Shown here one piece after another: positions 46,610 through 56,052 of a stretch of 64,000 nt of DNA. The DNA lies in NCBI RefSeq assembly GCF_046197875.1, contig NZ_CP166991.1, positions 744,001 through 808,000 on the forward strand, in the 5' to 3' direction. Positions within the stretch are counted from its first letter, which is position 1. Every line of letters begins with the position of its first letter. Below the pieces are notes generated by a model, which worked only from the letters and a program-made list of their open reading frames with translations, ran no database searches and had not been told where the DNA came from. A program made the position numbers and the translations under genes. This stretch comes from Methanobrevibacter_A acididurans (GTDB lineage Archaea > Methanobacteriota > Methanobacteria > Methanobacteriales > Methanobacteriaceae).

Positions 46610-47797
46610 TTATAAACCTTGTTTAAAATCTCTATTGATTAAATTCACATTATATTCATAATTTTGAAAAATTTTTTTCACATCTTTTATATTTTTGATT
46701 TCATTTTTTAATTCGGGAATATTAATTTTTATAAAATCTAAATATTTTAATTCATTTAATTCTTTTATAAATTGTGTATTTTTATTTTTAAAATTATTTG
46801 CATCTATTTTGTTTATGTGTCCTTTTTTTAATTCTTCCCAATCTTTTAATACATTTTCTACTTTCTGATTTAAGATTAAGATCTTGTTTTTTTCTTTATC
46901 TATTAAACTTATTTCTTTTTGGAATTGTTTAAAACTTTTTATTAAATCAGTTATTGTTTCTGATTTTTCCTTGTACTCTGGTGTTAATGTTTCTATTATT
47001 TTTAAACATTGTAATTGATTTAATTTTTCAATATAATCTGTTTCTTTATTTAATAAGTTTTCAGCTTGTTTATAATTAAAGTTTTCATTTTTTAAGTAAT
47101 TTAATTCATCATGTAATTTTTTTATTTGATTCATGTTCCGGTTTATATATTCCTGCTCTTTTAGGATATGTTCCTTGTTACTTTTACGGATTTCTTTAAT
47201 GTATTCTTTGGATAATTTTTTAATTTCCAATACATCTTTTACGGTTTCATTTAATTTGGGAAATTCAATTTGGATTTCTTTTAAATATTTGAAATTATTC
47301 ACTTCATCGAAGATTTCTTTGTGTTCTCTTTTGAATGTTAACTCTTTAGGAGAATTTATATATTCACTGGTTAGTTTCATCCAATCTTTTTTAAAATTTA
47401 TGATTTTAATTTTCATCAAACGAATCTCATGAACTTCCTTATTGATTAAGTCTTCTTTATTTTCAGAGTGTAATGTTTTTGTTATTAAATTATTTATATG
47501 TGAAGGAGTTTTACTTGGATTTACATTATTATTGTAAATGGTTTCACTAAGTTTGTCTTTTTTTAATTTTAATTCTTTTTCTTTTAAATAAGTGTTAAAA
47601 TCTTTTAATTTTATTCCACAAGTATCACAGTATAATGCTTCTCCTATGTATCTGTTTTCACAATTAGGACATATTTTAGTGTAAATTTCTTCATAGTTTA
47701 TCTTGTCTTTTAATATTAAACTTATTCCACAAGTATCACAGTATAATGCATCTTCTTCATATTCTCTTTTACATTTTGGACAAATTTTAGTAAACAT
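46610..47797 (-). CDS. Double zinc-ribbon coiled-coil protein
   Basis: A 395-residue protein with two N-terminal zinc ribbons (CPKCKREY..ALYCDTCG, 6-24; CPNCENRY..ALYCDTCG, 43-61), then a Lys/Glu/Leu/Asn-rich helical region to the end with repeated V-x-x-x-x-K-E-[LI]-x-E and F-K-[KN]-[DE] blocks. No membrane segment. It lies 19 bases downstream of the HsdR-like gene, whose C-terminus carries the same kind of zinc ribbon, so the two probably act together. I recognise no family for the coiled-coil part. Confidence 0.6.
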   Translation of the reverse strand: MFTKICPKCKREYEEDALYCDTCGISLILKDKINYEEIYTKICPNCENRYIGEALYCDTCGIKLKDFNTYLKEKELKLKKDKLSETIYNNNVNPSKTPSHINNLITKTLHSENKEDLINKEVHEIRLMKIKIINFKKDWMKLTSEYINSPKELTFKREHKEIFDEVNNFKYLKEIQIEFPKLNETVKDVLEIKKLSKEYIKEIRKSNKEHILKEQEYINRNMNQIKKLHDELNYLKNENFNYKQAENLLNKETDYIEKLNQLQCLKIIETLTPEYKEKSETITDLIKSFKQFQKEISLIDKEKNKILILNQKVENVLKDWEELKKGHINKIDANNFKNKNTQFIKELNELKYLDFIKINIPELKNEIKNIKDVKKIFQNYEYNVNLINRDFKQGL

Positions 47798-47816
47798 TAC
47801 TTTTTGACTCCCCTTA

Positions 47817-50402
47817 TTAAATATTATCTTTTTTATTTTTTAGTTTCACACCGCAGGTATCACAGTAAATATCATCACTATTGTATGTTTCATTACATAT
47901 TGGACAGTATTTAGTGTTTAAATCATTTTTTTCTAAGTATTTTTTTAAGTTTATTAATTCTCCACATCCATTTGGGCAGTAATTTACATCTGTACCATTT
48001 GGGTATAAGTTTTTACATTTGGAACATATTTTAAAGTCTTCACCATAAATTCTTATGAATGTTTTTAAATCTATTAAATCATTATTATCCTCATTTTCAT
48101 TGTATAATTTAAAAAAATCTTCTCCCTGTAAATTTACCTTGAATTTGTTTAAATATTCTGGATCTTTTAAATTAATTAAGTATTCATAATTTACTGTATC
48201 GGTTTGGATTAATTCTATTTTCGTATCTGTTTTGTTTGGTAGGTTTGATTTGATTTCAGATTTGAGAAGATTATATATTCCTTTATAATCGTTAAATTGA
48301 TCATGACTTATTTTTAAATCTTCATATGTGAATTTGTAATAGTTTTCTAAAACATGTATAGTATATTCTAATTTTTTAAAATTGTTTATGAATTGTTCTT
48401 TATCTTTTAAGGTTTTTAATTTGAAAATATCCTCAGGTTTTAAAATAAGTTCTTTTAATTCCATTATAATCTTATTACAAGTTTTAATGTATTCATTGTA
48501 AGGTTTTAATTGTTTATCATCTTTATGTTTATTATTATAATATTTTAAGGATTTATCTACAGTTTCTTTAATATTATTAAAAAAGATTAAGTTTCCATAT
48601 TTTTTATTTTCACTTATTTGATTAATAAAGGATATTAAATCTTGTACTTCTTCACAGTTTAAATCTGTATCAGCATAGATTGTATTGTTTAATGAGTTTT
48701 TACATTGTTTTAGACTATAATTAGTATTATAATATTCATTATCTTTTATACATGTTTTATCAGTTATTAATAAATCTATTTTGCCTTGTCTTAGTTTTTC
48801 AAATAAGTCTTCTTCATAAATCTTTCTCACATTATCTATTGTAGTATGTTTTTTTGAATCTATTTTAGTTTTATATTTCTTATTATAATCTTTTAAGTAT
48901 TCTTCATAATAATCTCTGAAGTGTTTATTATTCACTAAACTATCATTATTTTTAAATTTTAATAAAGTTGCAATATTTAAATCTGTTTTTTTTAATCTAG
49001 AATAATATTTAGGTATTAAAGTATTATTATCTAAAATTAGGATACTATTGAATTTCTTATTAAAGGTTTTATCTTTATAATCTTTAAGTATTAATTTACA
49101 AATTTCATTAATTCTTTCACTAGATCCATAATCAGAACCTGAATCATAATAATCTATTACTATATTTAAGAGATTATGATCTTTTAATGCATCTGTTAAT
49201 AAGTAAGTGTTTAGAAGATTATTGAATATACTTTTACTTGTTATTTCATGATTATTATTCTTATTGAAATAAGGAGTACCTGTAAATCCATAGAATAAAC
49301 TATTCTTAAAGAAATCCATTAAGATTTTAGGATTATTCTTAAAATTTATCCAATTTATTTCATTATAAATAAAAATGAATTCCTCATCAATTAAGTACTG
49401 ATTATCATCATTTTGAATTGCATTGTATACAGTTTTAGGTGTAGTGATAATCAAGTTTTCATCTTTTTTTAATTTATTTAGGAATGTTTTAGTATTATTT
49501 GCAATTTTATTGCCTGGATATTTATTTAAATTATTTAAATTTGTTAAAAATACAAGTTTTTTATCTTTAAAATCAGAGGATAATAATTCTGCTAACTTAT
49601 ATGAGGTTAAACTTTTACCTGCACCATAAGTATACCATATATATCCATTCTTTCCTTTTCTGATTTGATTATAAACCTTATTAATTGATTTTATTTGATA
49701 AGGTCTAAGAGCATATAATTTACTTTTCTTTTTATCACATATTATGTATTTATTTAGAAAATTTGTAAGGTTATCATGGTTTAAAAATGATTTTATGAAA
49801 CTCTTTAAAGAACTGATTAAATTGTCCTGTTCATCCATCCAGTAAATTGTTTTATTAAAATTAAAATCTTTAATATTTCCATTTGAAAAATATTTAGTAC
49901 TTGCACCATTACTAATTATGAAAACTTGGATATAATCAAAAAGATCATTATAAGATTGAATTTTATATCTTTCTATTTGATTAAAAGCTTCTATAATGGG
50001 TTCTCCTCTTTTTTTTAATTCTATTTGAACTAATGGTAAACCATTAATTAGTATAGTGATATCATAACGATTATTATACTTTTTCTTCATTTTTATTTGA
50101 TTACTTATTTGGAAAATATTCTGAGTATAATCTGTACTAATGAAGTTTATTTTCTTATTAGAATTAATTGTATAAGTTTCGTGTAATTTAATATACTTTT
50201 CAAAAATAGAACCTTTATTAATATAGGTTAATACTTCTTTAAATTCAGATTTACTTATTTTAGTATGATTGAATTTTTCTAATTGTTTTTTAAAATTAGT
50301 TTTCAAGTCTTTAATAGTGTTAATATTAATAAATTCATAATTTAACTTAGTTAATTCTTGAATTGATTTATCTTCTAAATCTTTTTCTGTTTCAAAATTC
50401 AT
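47817..50402 (-). CDS. HsdR-like type I restriction motor, degenerate, with C-terminal zinc ribbons
   Basis: An 861-residue protein with the layout of type I restriction subunit R. An N-terminal PD-(D/E)xK nuclease has YDITILINGLPLVQIELKKRG. The SF2 core has an unusual Walker A (YTYGAGKS, Lys263), FTGTPYF and a helical C-terminal part resembling HsdR (FNDYKGIYNLLKSEI). The DEAH box is changed to YNEIN (Asn347 in place of Asp, Asn350 for His), and the later motifs V-VI are not recognisable. Extra C-terminal zinc ribbons (CSKCKNLY, CPNGCG, CPICNETYN..YCDTCG) are atypical. No HsdM or HsdS gene is adjacent. It may be a repurposed defence protein or a decaying gene. Confidence 0.7.
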   Translation of the reverse strand: MNFETEKDLEDKSIQELTKLNYEFININTIKDLKTNFKKQLEKFNHTKISKSEFKEVLTYINKGSIFEKYIKLHETYTINSNKKINFISTDYTQNIFQISNQIKMKKKYNNRYDITILINGLPLVQIELKKRGEPIIEAFNQIERYKIQSYNDLFDYIQVFIISNGASTKYFSNGNIKDFNFNKTIYWMDEQDNLISSLKSFIKSFLNHDNLTNFLNKYIICDKKKSKLYALRPYQIKSINKVYNQIRKGKNGYIWYTYGAGKSLTSYKLAELLSSDFKDKKLVFLTNLNNLNKYPGNKIANNTKTFLNKLKKDENLIITTPKTVYNAIQNDDNQYLIDEEFIFIYNEINWINFKNNPKILMDFFKNSLFYGFTGTPYFNKNNNHEITSKSIFNNLLNTYLLTDALKDHNLLNIVIDYYDSGSDYGSSERINEICKLILKDYKDKTFNKKFNSILILDNNTLIPKYYSRLKKTDLNIATLLKFKNNDSLVNNKHFRDYYEEYLKDYNKKYKTKIDSKKHTTIDNVRKIYEEDLFEKLRQGKIDLLITDKTCIKDNEYYNTNYSLKQCKNSLNNTIYADTDLNCEEVQDLISFINQISENKKYGNLIFFNNIKETVDKSLKYYNNKHKDDKQLKPYNEYIKTCNKIIMELKELILKPEDIFKLKTLKDKEQFINNFKKLEYTIHVLENYYKFTYEDLKISHDQFNDYKGIYNLLKSEIKSNLPNKTDTKIELIQTDTVNYEYLINLKDPEYLNKFKVNLQGEDFFKLYNENEDNNDLIDLKTFIRIYGEDFKICSKCKNLYPNGTDVNYCPNGCGELINLKKYLEKNDLNTKYCPICNETYNSDDIYCDTCGVKLKNKKDNI

Positions 50403-50465
50403 AAAAAACAGTATCCCTTTTAATATAAAAAAAAGTAATAATAAATAAAATATTAAAAAAATTTT

Positions 50466-50906
50466 TTATGGGTTACATACAGAACATGGAACTTTTCCAC
50501 CATCTAATGCAGCTTGTCTAGAAGGATATGTGATTTTATTATTTTCACTAATCTTTTTAGCCCATTCACAAGTAACTACATGGAACTTGTTAGATTTTGA
50601 GCTGCTTACATAAACATTACTAGATTCAGCATTACTAGTATTACTAGAATCATTACTAACTACAGTATTTGTAGTGTTAGTACTTGTATTATTCACTACA
50701 ACAGCAGGTGTGTTTGTTGCAGGATTTAATGCGCCTGAAGCTAAAACAATACCAATAATTGCAATTATAACAATTATCCCAATACCAATTAAAATTTTCT
50801 TATTATTTCCAGAATCTTTTTGATTATTATTTAGTGGTTGATTACATTTAATACAGTATGCTGCACCTTCACGATTCTCTTTACCACATTTTGGACATTT
50901 CACCAT
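50466..50906 (-). CDS. Zinc-ribbon membrane protein with external Ada-like metal-binding domain
   Basis: A 146-residue protein. N-terminal zinc ribbon (CPKCGKENREGAAYCIKCN, residues 4-22), hydrophobic helix (about 36-56), a Thr/Asn/Ser stalk, and a C-terminal domain SSKSNKFHVVTCEWAKKI ... PSRQAALDGGKVPCSVCNP. That end matches the small Cys/His metal-binding domain found at the start of Ada and in many secreted nucleases. Here it would be outside the membrane. The zinc-ribbon-helix design recurs at 22073 and 31152. The function is unknown. Confidence 0.7.
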   Translation of the reverse strand: MVKCPKCGKENREGAAYCIKCNQPLNNNQKDSGNNKKILIGIGIIVIIAIIGIVLASGALNPATNTPAVVVNNTSTNTTNTVVSNDSSNTSNAESSNVYVSSSKSNKFHVVTCEWAKKISENNKITYPSRQAALDGGKVPCSVCNP

Positions 50907-51169
50907 TTAATTACTCACCAATAGTTTTTACCATTTTTTTATTTATATTTAAAAAAAAATATAAGTGAAAATTTAAAAAAAATAGTTTAAACCCCCACTT
51001 TTATATAATAATATTAGTTATAATTATTAAATATTTATAATTTGTGATTTAATTCTTGAATTAATTTCATTAAATGAATTAAATTATTAAATATTAACCT
51101 AAAAATGTGGAGAATCAATACAGAAATTTTATGTGAAATAATTTAATTTAAACCTAATAAAAAAAGATT

Positions 51170-51198
51170 AAAAGGGGTAATAATAAAATCCCCTTTTT
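51170..51198 (-). terminator. Hairpin terminator of the adhesin gene
   Basis: AAAAGGGG (51170-51177) pairs with CCCCTTTT (51190-51197). Read on the minus strand it lies 17 bases after the adhesin stop and is followed by a T-rich stretch. Confidence 0.6.
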
Positions 51199-51214
51199 AA
51201 AAAAAATTGTTTAA

Positions 51215-53059
51215 TTATTTACTTTTTACAGTTATAGTAGCGTTTGCATTGTTTGATGGTTTGTAAAGTTTATTACCAGGGAATGTAGAAGAGACTGTGT
51301 ATTTTCCAGGGTATAAATTTATTTCTAATTGGAATTCTCCATCAGTATCTGTGGTTACCCAGTAGATTTTACTTGCACCATCACTTAATCTTGTGAGGTT
51401 TAATGGAATCTTTTGACCAATTAATTCTACATCATTTATAGTTTCTAAATCACCGGTTAAATTCTTTGGAGTACCATAAACACCTGTATAGTTTTCAATT
51501 GTTAAAACAGTGCTTGTACGATTATCGGTTGGTGTAGGTTCACTTGTTACATTTAGACTTGCTTTTACAGGTCCTGCTGGAGAGTAAGTAATGTTATCTT
51601 TACTTGTGAAACCAGGGTAGGTAGCACTAACCCCATATTTTCCTATTGCTAAATTGATTTCTAATTGGAATTCTCCCTCTGTATCAGTTGTAACCACATA
51701 GATTTTACTTGCACCATCACTTAATCTTGTGAGGTTTAATGCAATTTTTTGACCTATAATAGGATCTCCATTAAGATTTGTTAGTTTTCCAGTTAAATTT
51801 TTACTTGCACCTACAACTTCACTGAAATTATTTATAGTTAAAACTGTTGTAATATTAGTTGATGGAAGTATATTTAATGTAACTGTTGTGTTTTTAGCAT
51901 TGAAGTTTGGATTATCCATATTATAAGTTGTTATACTGTAATTTCCTGCTTGGAAATCATGACCATAACCTAAAAAGTCATCATCTAGGTATGTACCGTT
52001 AATAATGTGCATATCATAGTCTTCTACGATTTTACCATTAGAATCTTGCACTAAATATTTAAATCCTGTTCTATCATTGAATCCATAACTTATATTAACT
52101 AATTTTCCAGTTTCATCTATTAAACTTACAGTATATAGTACTTTATCATTTAATTTGGCAATAGTTACATTAAGTTTAGATACTAATGTTACATTCTTTT
52201 TAGCTACATTTAAATAAGCATTTGCAGTAACTCCATTATAATAAAAAGTTAAAGTATAAGCTTTAGTACTAGCATTTAAATTTACAGGATTAGTTAAAGT
52301 CTTATATGTAGAATAATTAATTATAAATTTACCATTAGTGTCAGTTTTTATTATGTCAACTTGCTGTTTACCTACATAAAGGTATATTTCTTCTTTTGCT
52401 AATTTTGTACCATTAATATTTGTTAAAGTTCCACTAAAACTCCAGTCATCCCCATAAATTATATTAGATATATTATTATCTAATGTAATAATAGCTGAAG
52501 GAGCTAAATAAATAAATTCTATTAAATTAACATCACTACTTGATAAAACTGCATAGGTATTGGTACTATTATTTCCATAGTATGCTGCAGTATTGTTTGC
52601 TATGTTTACTTGTAGGAAATAGTTTTGTCCTGAAACTAATTTATGGTTTGTATCAGTTATAGTGAAAGTTGCATTAAAAGATCCAGTATTGCTTAAAGTT
52701 ATATTGGTACCATTGATAATTGTTTTACCTTCATCAACTGGTGTTCCTTGTTTATCCATATAGATATTATTATCTACACAGATTTTAGGAGAATCAGTGT
52801 AATAAGTATTCTTTTTAAATGTTGCATTAAAAGGAGTGCCTTCAGGTATGTGAGTTGTTGCTTCATCAGTTGTTAGATTACCTGCAATAACTAGATTTGT
52901 GGAATTACTGATAATAGTGCCAGTGTCAATATCTGAATTAACTGAACCATCACTACCTGTAACTGGAATTTCTGCTGCAGATACAGCTCCAATAGCAACA
53001 ATCATAACGGTTAAGAGTATTAGGATTGCTGATATCTTTTGAATGTTTCTTTTAAACAT
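51215..53059 (-). CDS. Secreted adhesin-like protein with C-terminal Ig/CNA-B-like repeats
   Basis: A 614-residue exported protein. Signal peptide residues 1-28 (MFKRNIQKISAILILLTVM..GAVSA). The middle (about 40-400) is beta-rich and of unknown type. Three C-terminal modules (about 240-610) share S-[TE]-V-L-T-I-x-N-[FY], G-x-[LV]-x-[NT]-[LI]-N, I-G-Q-K-I-[AP]-L-N-L and D-G-E-F-Q-L-E-I-N-L; the same module type ends the giant protease gene at 60424 (GQHIAIKL, GEYQLEINL). The start is fixed by GAGGTGA (53068-53074) 8 bases upstream; a longer frame to 53140 has no such site. It is a surface protein. Confidence 0.8.
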   Translation of the reverse strand: MFKRNIQKISAILILLTVMIVAIGAVSAAEIPVTGSDGSVNSDIDTGTIISNSTNLVIAGNLTTDEATTHIPEGTPFNATFKKNTYYTDSPKICVDNNIYMDKQGTPVDEGKTIINGTNITLSNTGSFNATFTITDTNHKLVSGQNYFLQVNIANNTAAYYGNNSTNTYAVLSSSDVNLIEFIYLAPSAIITLDNNISNIIYGDDWSFSGTLTNINGTKLAKEEIYLYVGKQQVDIIKTDTNGKFIINYSTYKTLTNPVNLNASTKAYTLTFYYNGVTANAYLNVAKKNVTLVSKLNVTIAKLNDKVLYTVSLIDETGKLVNISYGFNDRTGFKYLVQDSNGKIVEDYDMHIINGTYLDDDFLGYGHDFQAGNYSITTYNMDNPNFNAKNTTVTLNILPSTNITTVLTINNFSEVVGASKNLTGKLTNLNGDPIIGQKIALNLTRLSDGASKIYVVTTDTEGEFQLEINLAIGKYGVSATYPGFTSKDNITYSPAGPVKASLNVTSEPTPTDNRTSTVLTIENYTGVYGTPKNLTGDLETINDVELIGQKIPLNLTRLSDGASKIYWVTTDTDGEFQLEINLYPGKYTVSSTFPGNKLYKPSNNANATITVKSK

Positions 53060-53286
53060 TTTATTTGTCACCTCAAAAAAAAAATTTTTATAATTCATAA
53101 TTTTATTGAAACATGACCATTTTTTTATCAAATTATTCATGTTATATTTAAAAAATTATCATGTTAATCCTAAATATTATACTTATACTATAAACATTTT
53201 TATATTTTCTTGGATTTTTAGAAAATGTTTAATTTTTTTATTTTATTTTTTTGAAGGGGTGAGGAATTTTGGTTTTTCTATACTTT

Positions 53287-53457
53287 TTATGTCGTTATAC
53301 CAATGTATAAAGAATCAAATAAATCTCTAATTTGACTATCTTTCCATACAAAAGGTCTTTGAAGATCAGGTAAAGAATAATCTCCAGAATTTATATTAGA
53401 TACCAAGTGAGAGATACTTAATTGAGTAATACTAAAAACATTATCACTACTTTTCAT
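53287..53457 (-). pseudogene. Truncated DUF262 (GmrS-type) gene, N-terminal remnant
   Basis: A 56-residue open frame MKSSDNVFSITQLSISHLV ... SGDYSLPDLQRPFVWKDSQIRDLFDSLYIGI, then a stop. The ParB-like LPDLQRPFVW and the following DLFDSLY match the start of DUF262 restriction proteins, which are normally several hundred residues. Start codon and AAGGGAATG ribosome binding site are intact, so only the 3' part was lost. It lies 190 bases upstream of the DpnM gene, in the opposite direction, marking this as a former defence locus. Confidence 0.7.
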
Positions 53458-53645
53458 AAAACACATTCCCTTAACATTTTTTTATATTAATAATTATTAG
53501 GTGAAACTATTAAATAAATTTTCATAAAACTTTTAAGAAAAATTCACGAATTAATGAAGATCCATATTGAAAATATATATTATAAATTAAAAAGAATTAA
53601 GAAAAAAAACTGTTTTTTTATAATAGAATATACATAAATATTTTT

Positions 53646-54584
53646 ATGCAAAAGACTATTTATAATAAAAATATTTTAACAGGTAGGCCTTTTTTGAAAT
53701 GGGCTGGAGGTAAGAAACAGTTACTTCCTGAAATTGTTAAAAGATTACCTGAATCTATTCTTGATTCTGGTGAGATTGAATATTACTTTGAACCTTTTGT
53801 TGGTGCAGGTGCTGTATTTTTTTATTTAATGTGTAATTTTAATATTAAGAATGCTTATATTTCTGATATTAATAAAGAATTAATTCTTGTTTATAATGTT
53901 ATCCAAAAAGATCCAGAAAAACTTATTTCAATATTACATGAATTAGAAGATGAATTTCTTAAATTAGATACTCCTAACCGTAAAAAGTATTATTTGAATC
54001 TTAGAAGTGAATTTAATAAGCAATTAGAAACATTTGATTTTAATAATTATAATGATGAGAATATTTTAAGAGCTTCTAAAACTATTTTCATGAATAAAAC
54101 TGGTTTTAATGGATTATTCAGGTTAAATAGGAAAGGGGAATTTAATGTTCCTTTTGGGAAATATAAGAATCCTACTATTTGTGATGAAGAAAACATTATA
54201 AACGATCATAATATTTTAAAAAATGTGAATATTAAAAATGCTTCATACCTTGACTGTGAAGAATTAATTAATAATGAATCATTAGTATACTTAGATCCAC
54301 CTTACCGGCCTTTAAACAAGTCTAGCAGTTTTACAAATTATACGGGTAATGAATTTAAGGATAAAGAACAAATTGAATTAAGTGAATTTTATAAAAGAAT
54401 AAATAAAAAAGATGCTAAAATAATTTTAAGCAATAGTGATCCAAAAAATACTGATAGTGAGGATAATTTTTTTGATGATTTATATTCTGATTTCAATATT
54501 GAAAGAGTTAATGCTAAAAGAAGTATTAATAGTAATGCAAAAAAAAGAGGAACTATTACTGAATTATTAATAAAAAATTACTAA
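53646..54584 (+). CDS. DpnM-type adenine-N6 DNA methyltransferase (GATC)
   Basis: A 312-residue D12-class methyltransferase. FLKWAGGKKQLL (residues 16-27) is the SAM site, FEPFVGAGAVF follows, GFNGLFRLNRKGEFNVPFG is the Dam/DpnM target-recognition segment, and DPPY (217-220) is catalytic. The neighbour is a DpnII-like nuclease, so the pair should protect and cut GATC. No ribosome binding site; probably leaderless from the TATA-like sequence near 53620. Only one methyltransferase is present, whereas the DpnII locus of Streptococcus has two. Confidence 0.85.
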   Translation: MQKTIYNKNILTGRPFLKWAGGKKQLLPEIVKRLPESILDSGEIEYYFEPFVGAGAVFFYLMCNFNIKNAYISDINKELILVYNVIQKDPEKLISILHELEDEFLKLDTPNRKKYYLNLRSEFNKQLETFDFNNYNDENILRASKTIFMNKTGFNGLFRLNRKGEFNVPFGKYKNPTICDEENIINDHNILKNVNIKNASYLDCEELINNESLVYLDPPYRPLNKSSSFTNYTGNEFKDKEQIELSEFYKRINKKDAKIILSNSDPKNTDSEDNFFDDLYSDFNIERVNAKRSINSNAKKRGTITELLIKNY

Positions 54585-54614
54585 AAATTATAAAAAAGGG
54601 GGATTATTTTTAAA

Positions 54615-55481
54615 ATGGTTAAATTTAATGAATTAAATTACAGTAGCTTAAATGAATATTATGGAGATTTTTACAAAACACTCCTACCAACTAATCATAC
54701 TTTTAATTTCTTTGTAAATTGGGATAAAGTATTCACTAAAGTTAAAAAGAATGTAGTGGAAATCAATATATTAAATAGTTTAAATAAAGTTCCAGAAGAT
54801 GAAATTGAATCTCAATTTAAACGCATATTAAAGAAATATCCAGAAGTTGTACCAATTATACCATCAATACTTGCAATCCGTTATGAAAAGAAACACCCAA
54901 ATGAAGTTGATATTTTTGATGAATCTTTTAAAGTATATAATTTCCATAAACGAAAATTTAATCCAACAGACATAATACACTTCTGTAGGGAAACTGGTTT
55001 ATTGAAACTGTTTGCTGAAATTGATGATTTATACACTTATTTAATTGGAACAGAAGTAGGTTTAGATACTAATGCACGGAAAAATCGTAGTGGAACATCA
55101 TTTGAAACAATAATGGAGAAGATGTTGAAAAAAGAAATTAAAAACTTTAAAGGTTACAATGTAGAAGCCCAAACATATATTCATGGAATACATAGAACTA
55201 AGGTAGCAGATTTTATTATAAGTAAAGATGGAATCCAAAAAATTGCAATAGAATGTAATTTTTATAACAGCACAGGAAGTAAACCTATTGAAGTAGCTAA
55301 CTCCTATGTACCCTTAGAAAATGAAATAAAAAATAATAATATGATGTTTATATGGGTAACTGATGGTCAAGGATGGAAGAAAATGAAAAACACTTTAAAA
55401 GAAGTATCTCCAAAAATAGATTATTTAGTTAATTATAATATGTTAAAAAATAATTTAAAACATATCCTTAAAGAGATATAA
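54615..55481 (+). CDS. DpnII-like type II restriction endonuclease (GATC)
   Basis: A 288-residue nuclease of the DpnII/MboI family: GLDTNARKNRSG..FE near 150-163, KVADFIISKDGIQKIAIECNFY (PD-(D/E)xK-like D...E-x-N core), and FIWVTDGQGW. It begins 30 bases after the methyltransferase with AAAGGGGG as ribosome binding site, so the pair forms one operon. It cuts unmethylated GATC, giving defence against phages or plasmids. The specificity is inferred from family membership. Confidence 0.8.
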   Translation: MVKFNELNYSSLNEYYGDFYKTLLPTNHTFNFFVNWDKVFTKVKKNVVEINILNSLNKVPEDEIESQFKRILKKYPEVVPIIPSILAIRYEKKHPNEVDIFDESFKVYNFHKRKFNPTDIIHFCRETGLLKLFAEIDDLYTYLIGTEVGLDTNARKNRSGTSFETIMEKMLKKEIKNFKGYNVEAQTYIHGIHRTKVADFIISKDGIQKIAIECNFYNSTGSKPIEVANSYVPLENEIKNNNMMFIWVTDGQGWKKMKNTLKEVSPKIDYLVNYNMLKNNLKHILKEI

Positions 55482-55575
55482 AAGAAATATTATATTACAA
55501 AATTATTATTGATTATGAAGGTGAAGTGTATCCTGCATGATAAAAAAAATTTAATTGATTATTTTATTTTAAATT

Positions 55576-56052
55576 TTATTTTTTTGATTCTAATTTTCTG
55601 TTTTTATAGGTTAATTTTTCTATTTCATCTGATTTCTTTTTAAGTTCACGTTCTAAATCTATTTTTTCTATTTTTAGACTTATGAATTCTTCTTTAACAT
55701 CGGTTAAGTTATCTAGATTCCTATATTCTTCTAATTTTTTTTCTAAGTTATTGTTTTTATTTTTTAAATCAGTATTGTCAATTAAATTTTTTTTGTAATT
55801 TTCATTATCTTCTTCTAAGTTTTTAATTTTATTTTTTAAATCAGTATTATCTATTAAATTTTTTTTGTAATTTTCATTATCTTCTTCTAAGTTTTTAATT
55901 TTATTTTTTAAATCTTGTTTATGATGTCCTTTTCCTTTTTCTAGGTTATTGATTTTATTTTCTAATTTTTTAGACTCTGAACTTAACTCTTTAATTTTAT
56001 TATTATATTCTCTGGAGGAGTTTTTATATTCTTCAAATAATTTATTAATTTT
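55576..56052 (-). pseudogene. Coiled-coil protein truncated at its 5' end by IS copy D
   Basis: On the minus strand an open frame of about 159 codons runs from the IS boundary to TAA 55576-55578 with no start codon of its own. It is almost pure coiled coil (KELSSESKKLENKINNLEK, EEFISLKIEKIDLEREL). It includes a 24-residue unit (DLKNKIKNLEEDNENYKKNL...) repeated back to back with a 72-base period at 55769-55912. The IS insertion removed the promoter and N-terminus. The parent gene could have been another zinc-ribbon coiled-coil protein like 46610, but the start is gone. Confidence 0.65.

Noticed and set aside
53106..53330. Open frame on the plus strand upstream of the DUF262 remnant
   Set aside because: Phe/Tyr/Ile-rich, starts inside the adhesin leader and has no ribosome binding site.
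53646..55481. Possible GATC avoidance caused by the DpnII pair
   Set aside because: GATC sites are easy to find by eye in the window; a genome count against expectation would be needed, so I make no claim.
55500..55540. IIDYEGEVYPA-like frame ending at TGA after the DpnII gene
   Set aside because: Only about ten residues, no start, no clear family; it may be a remnant but cannot be supported.
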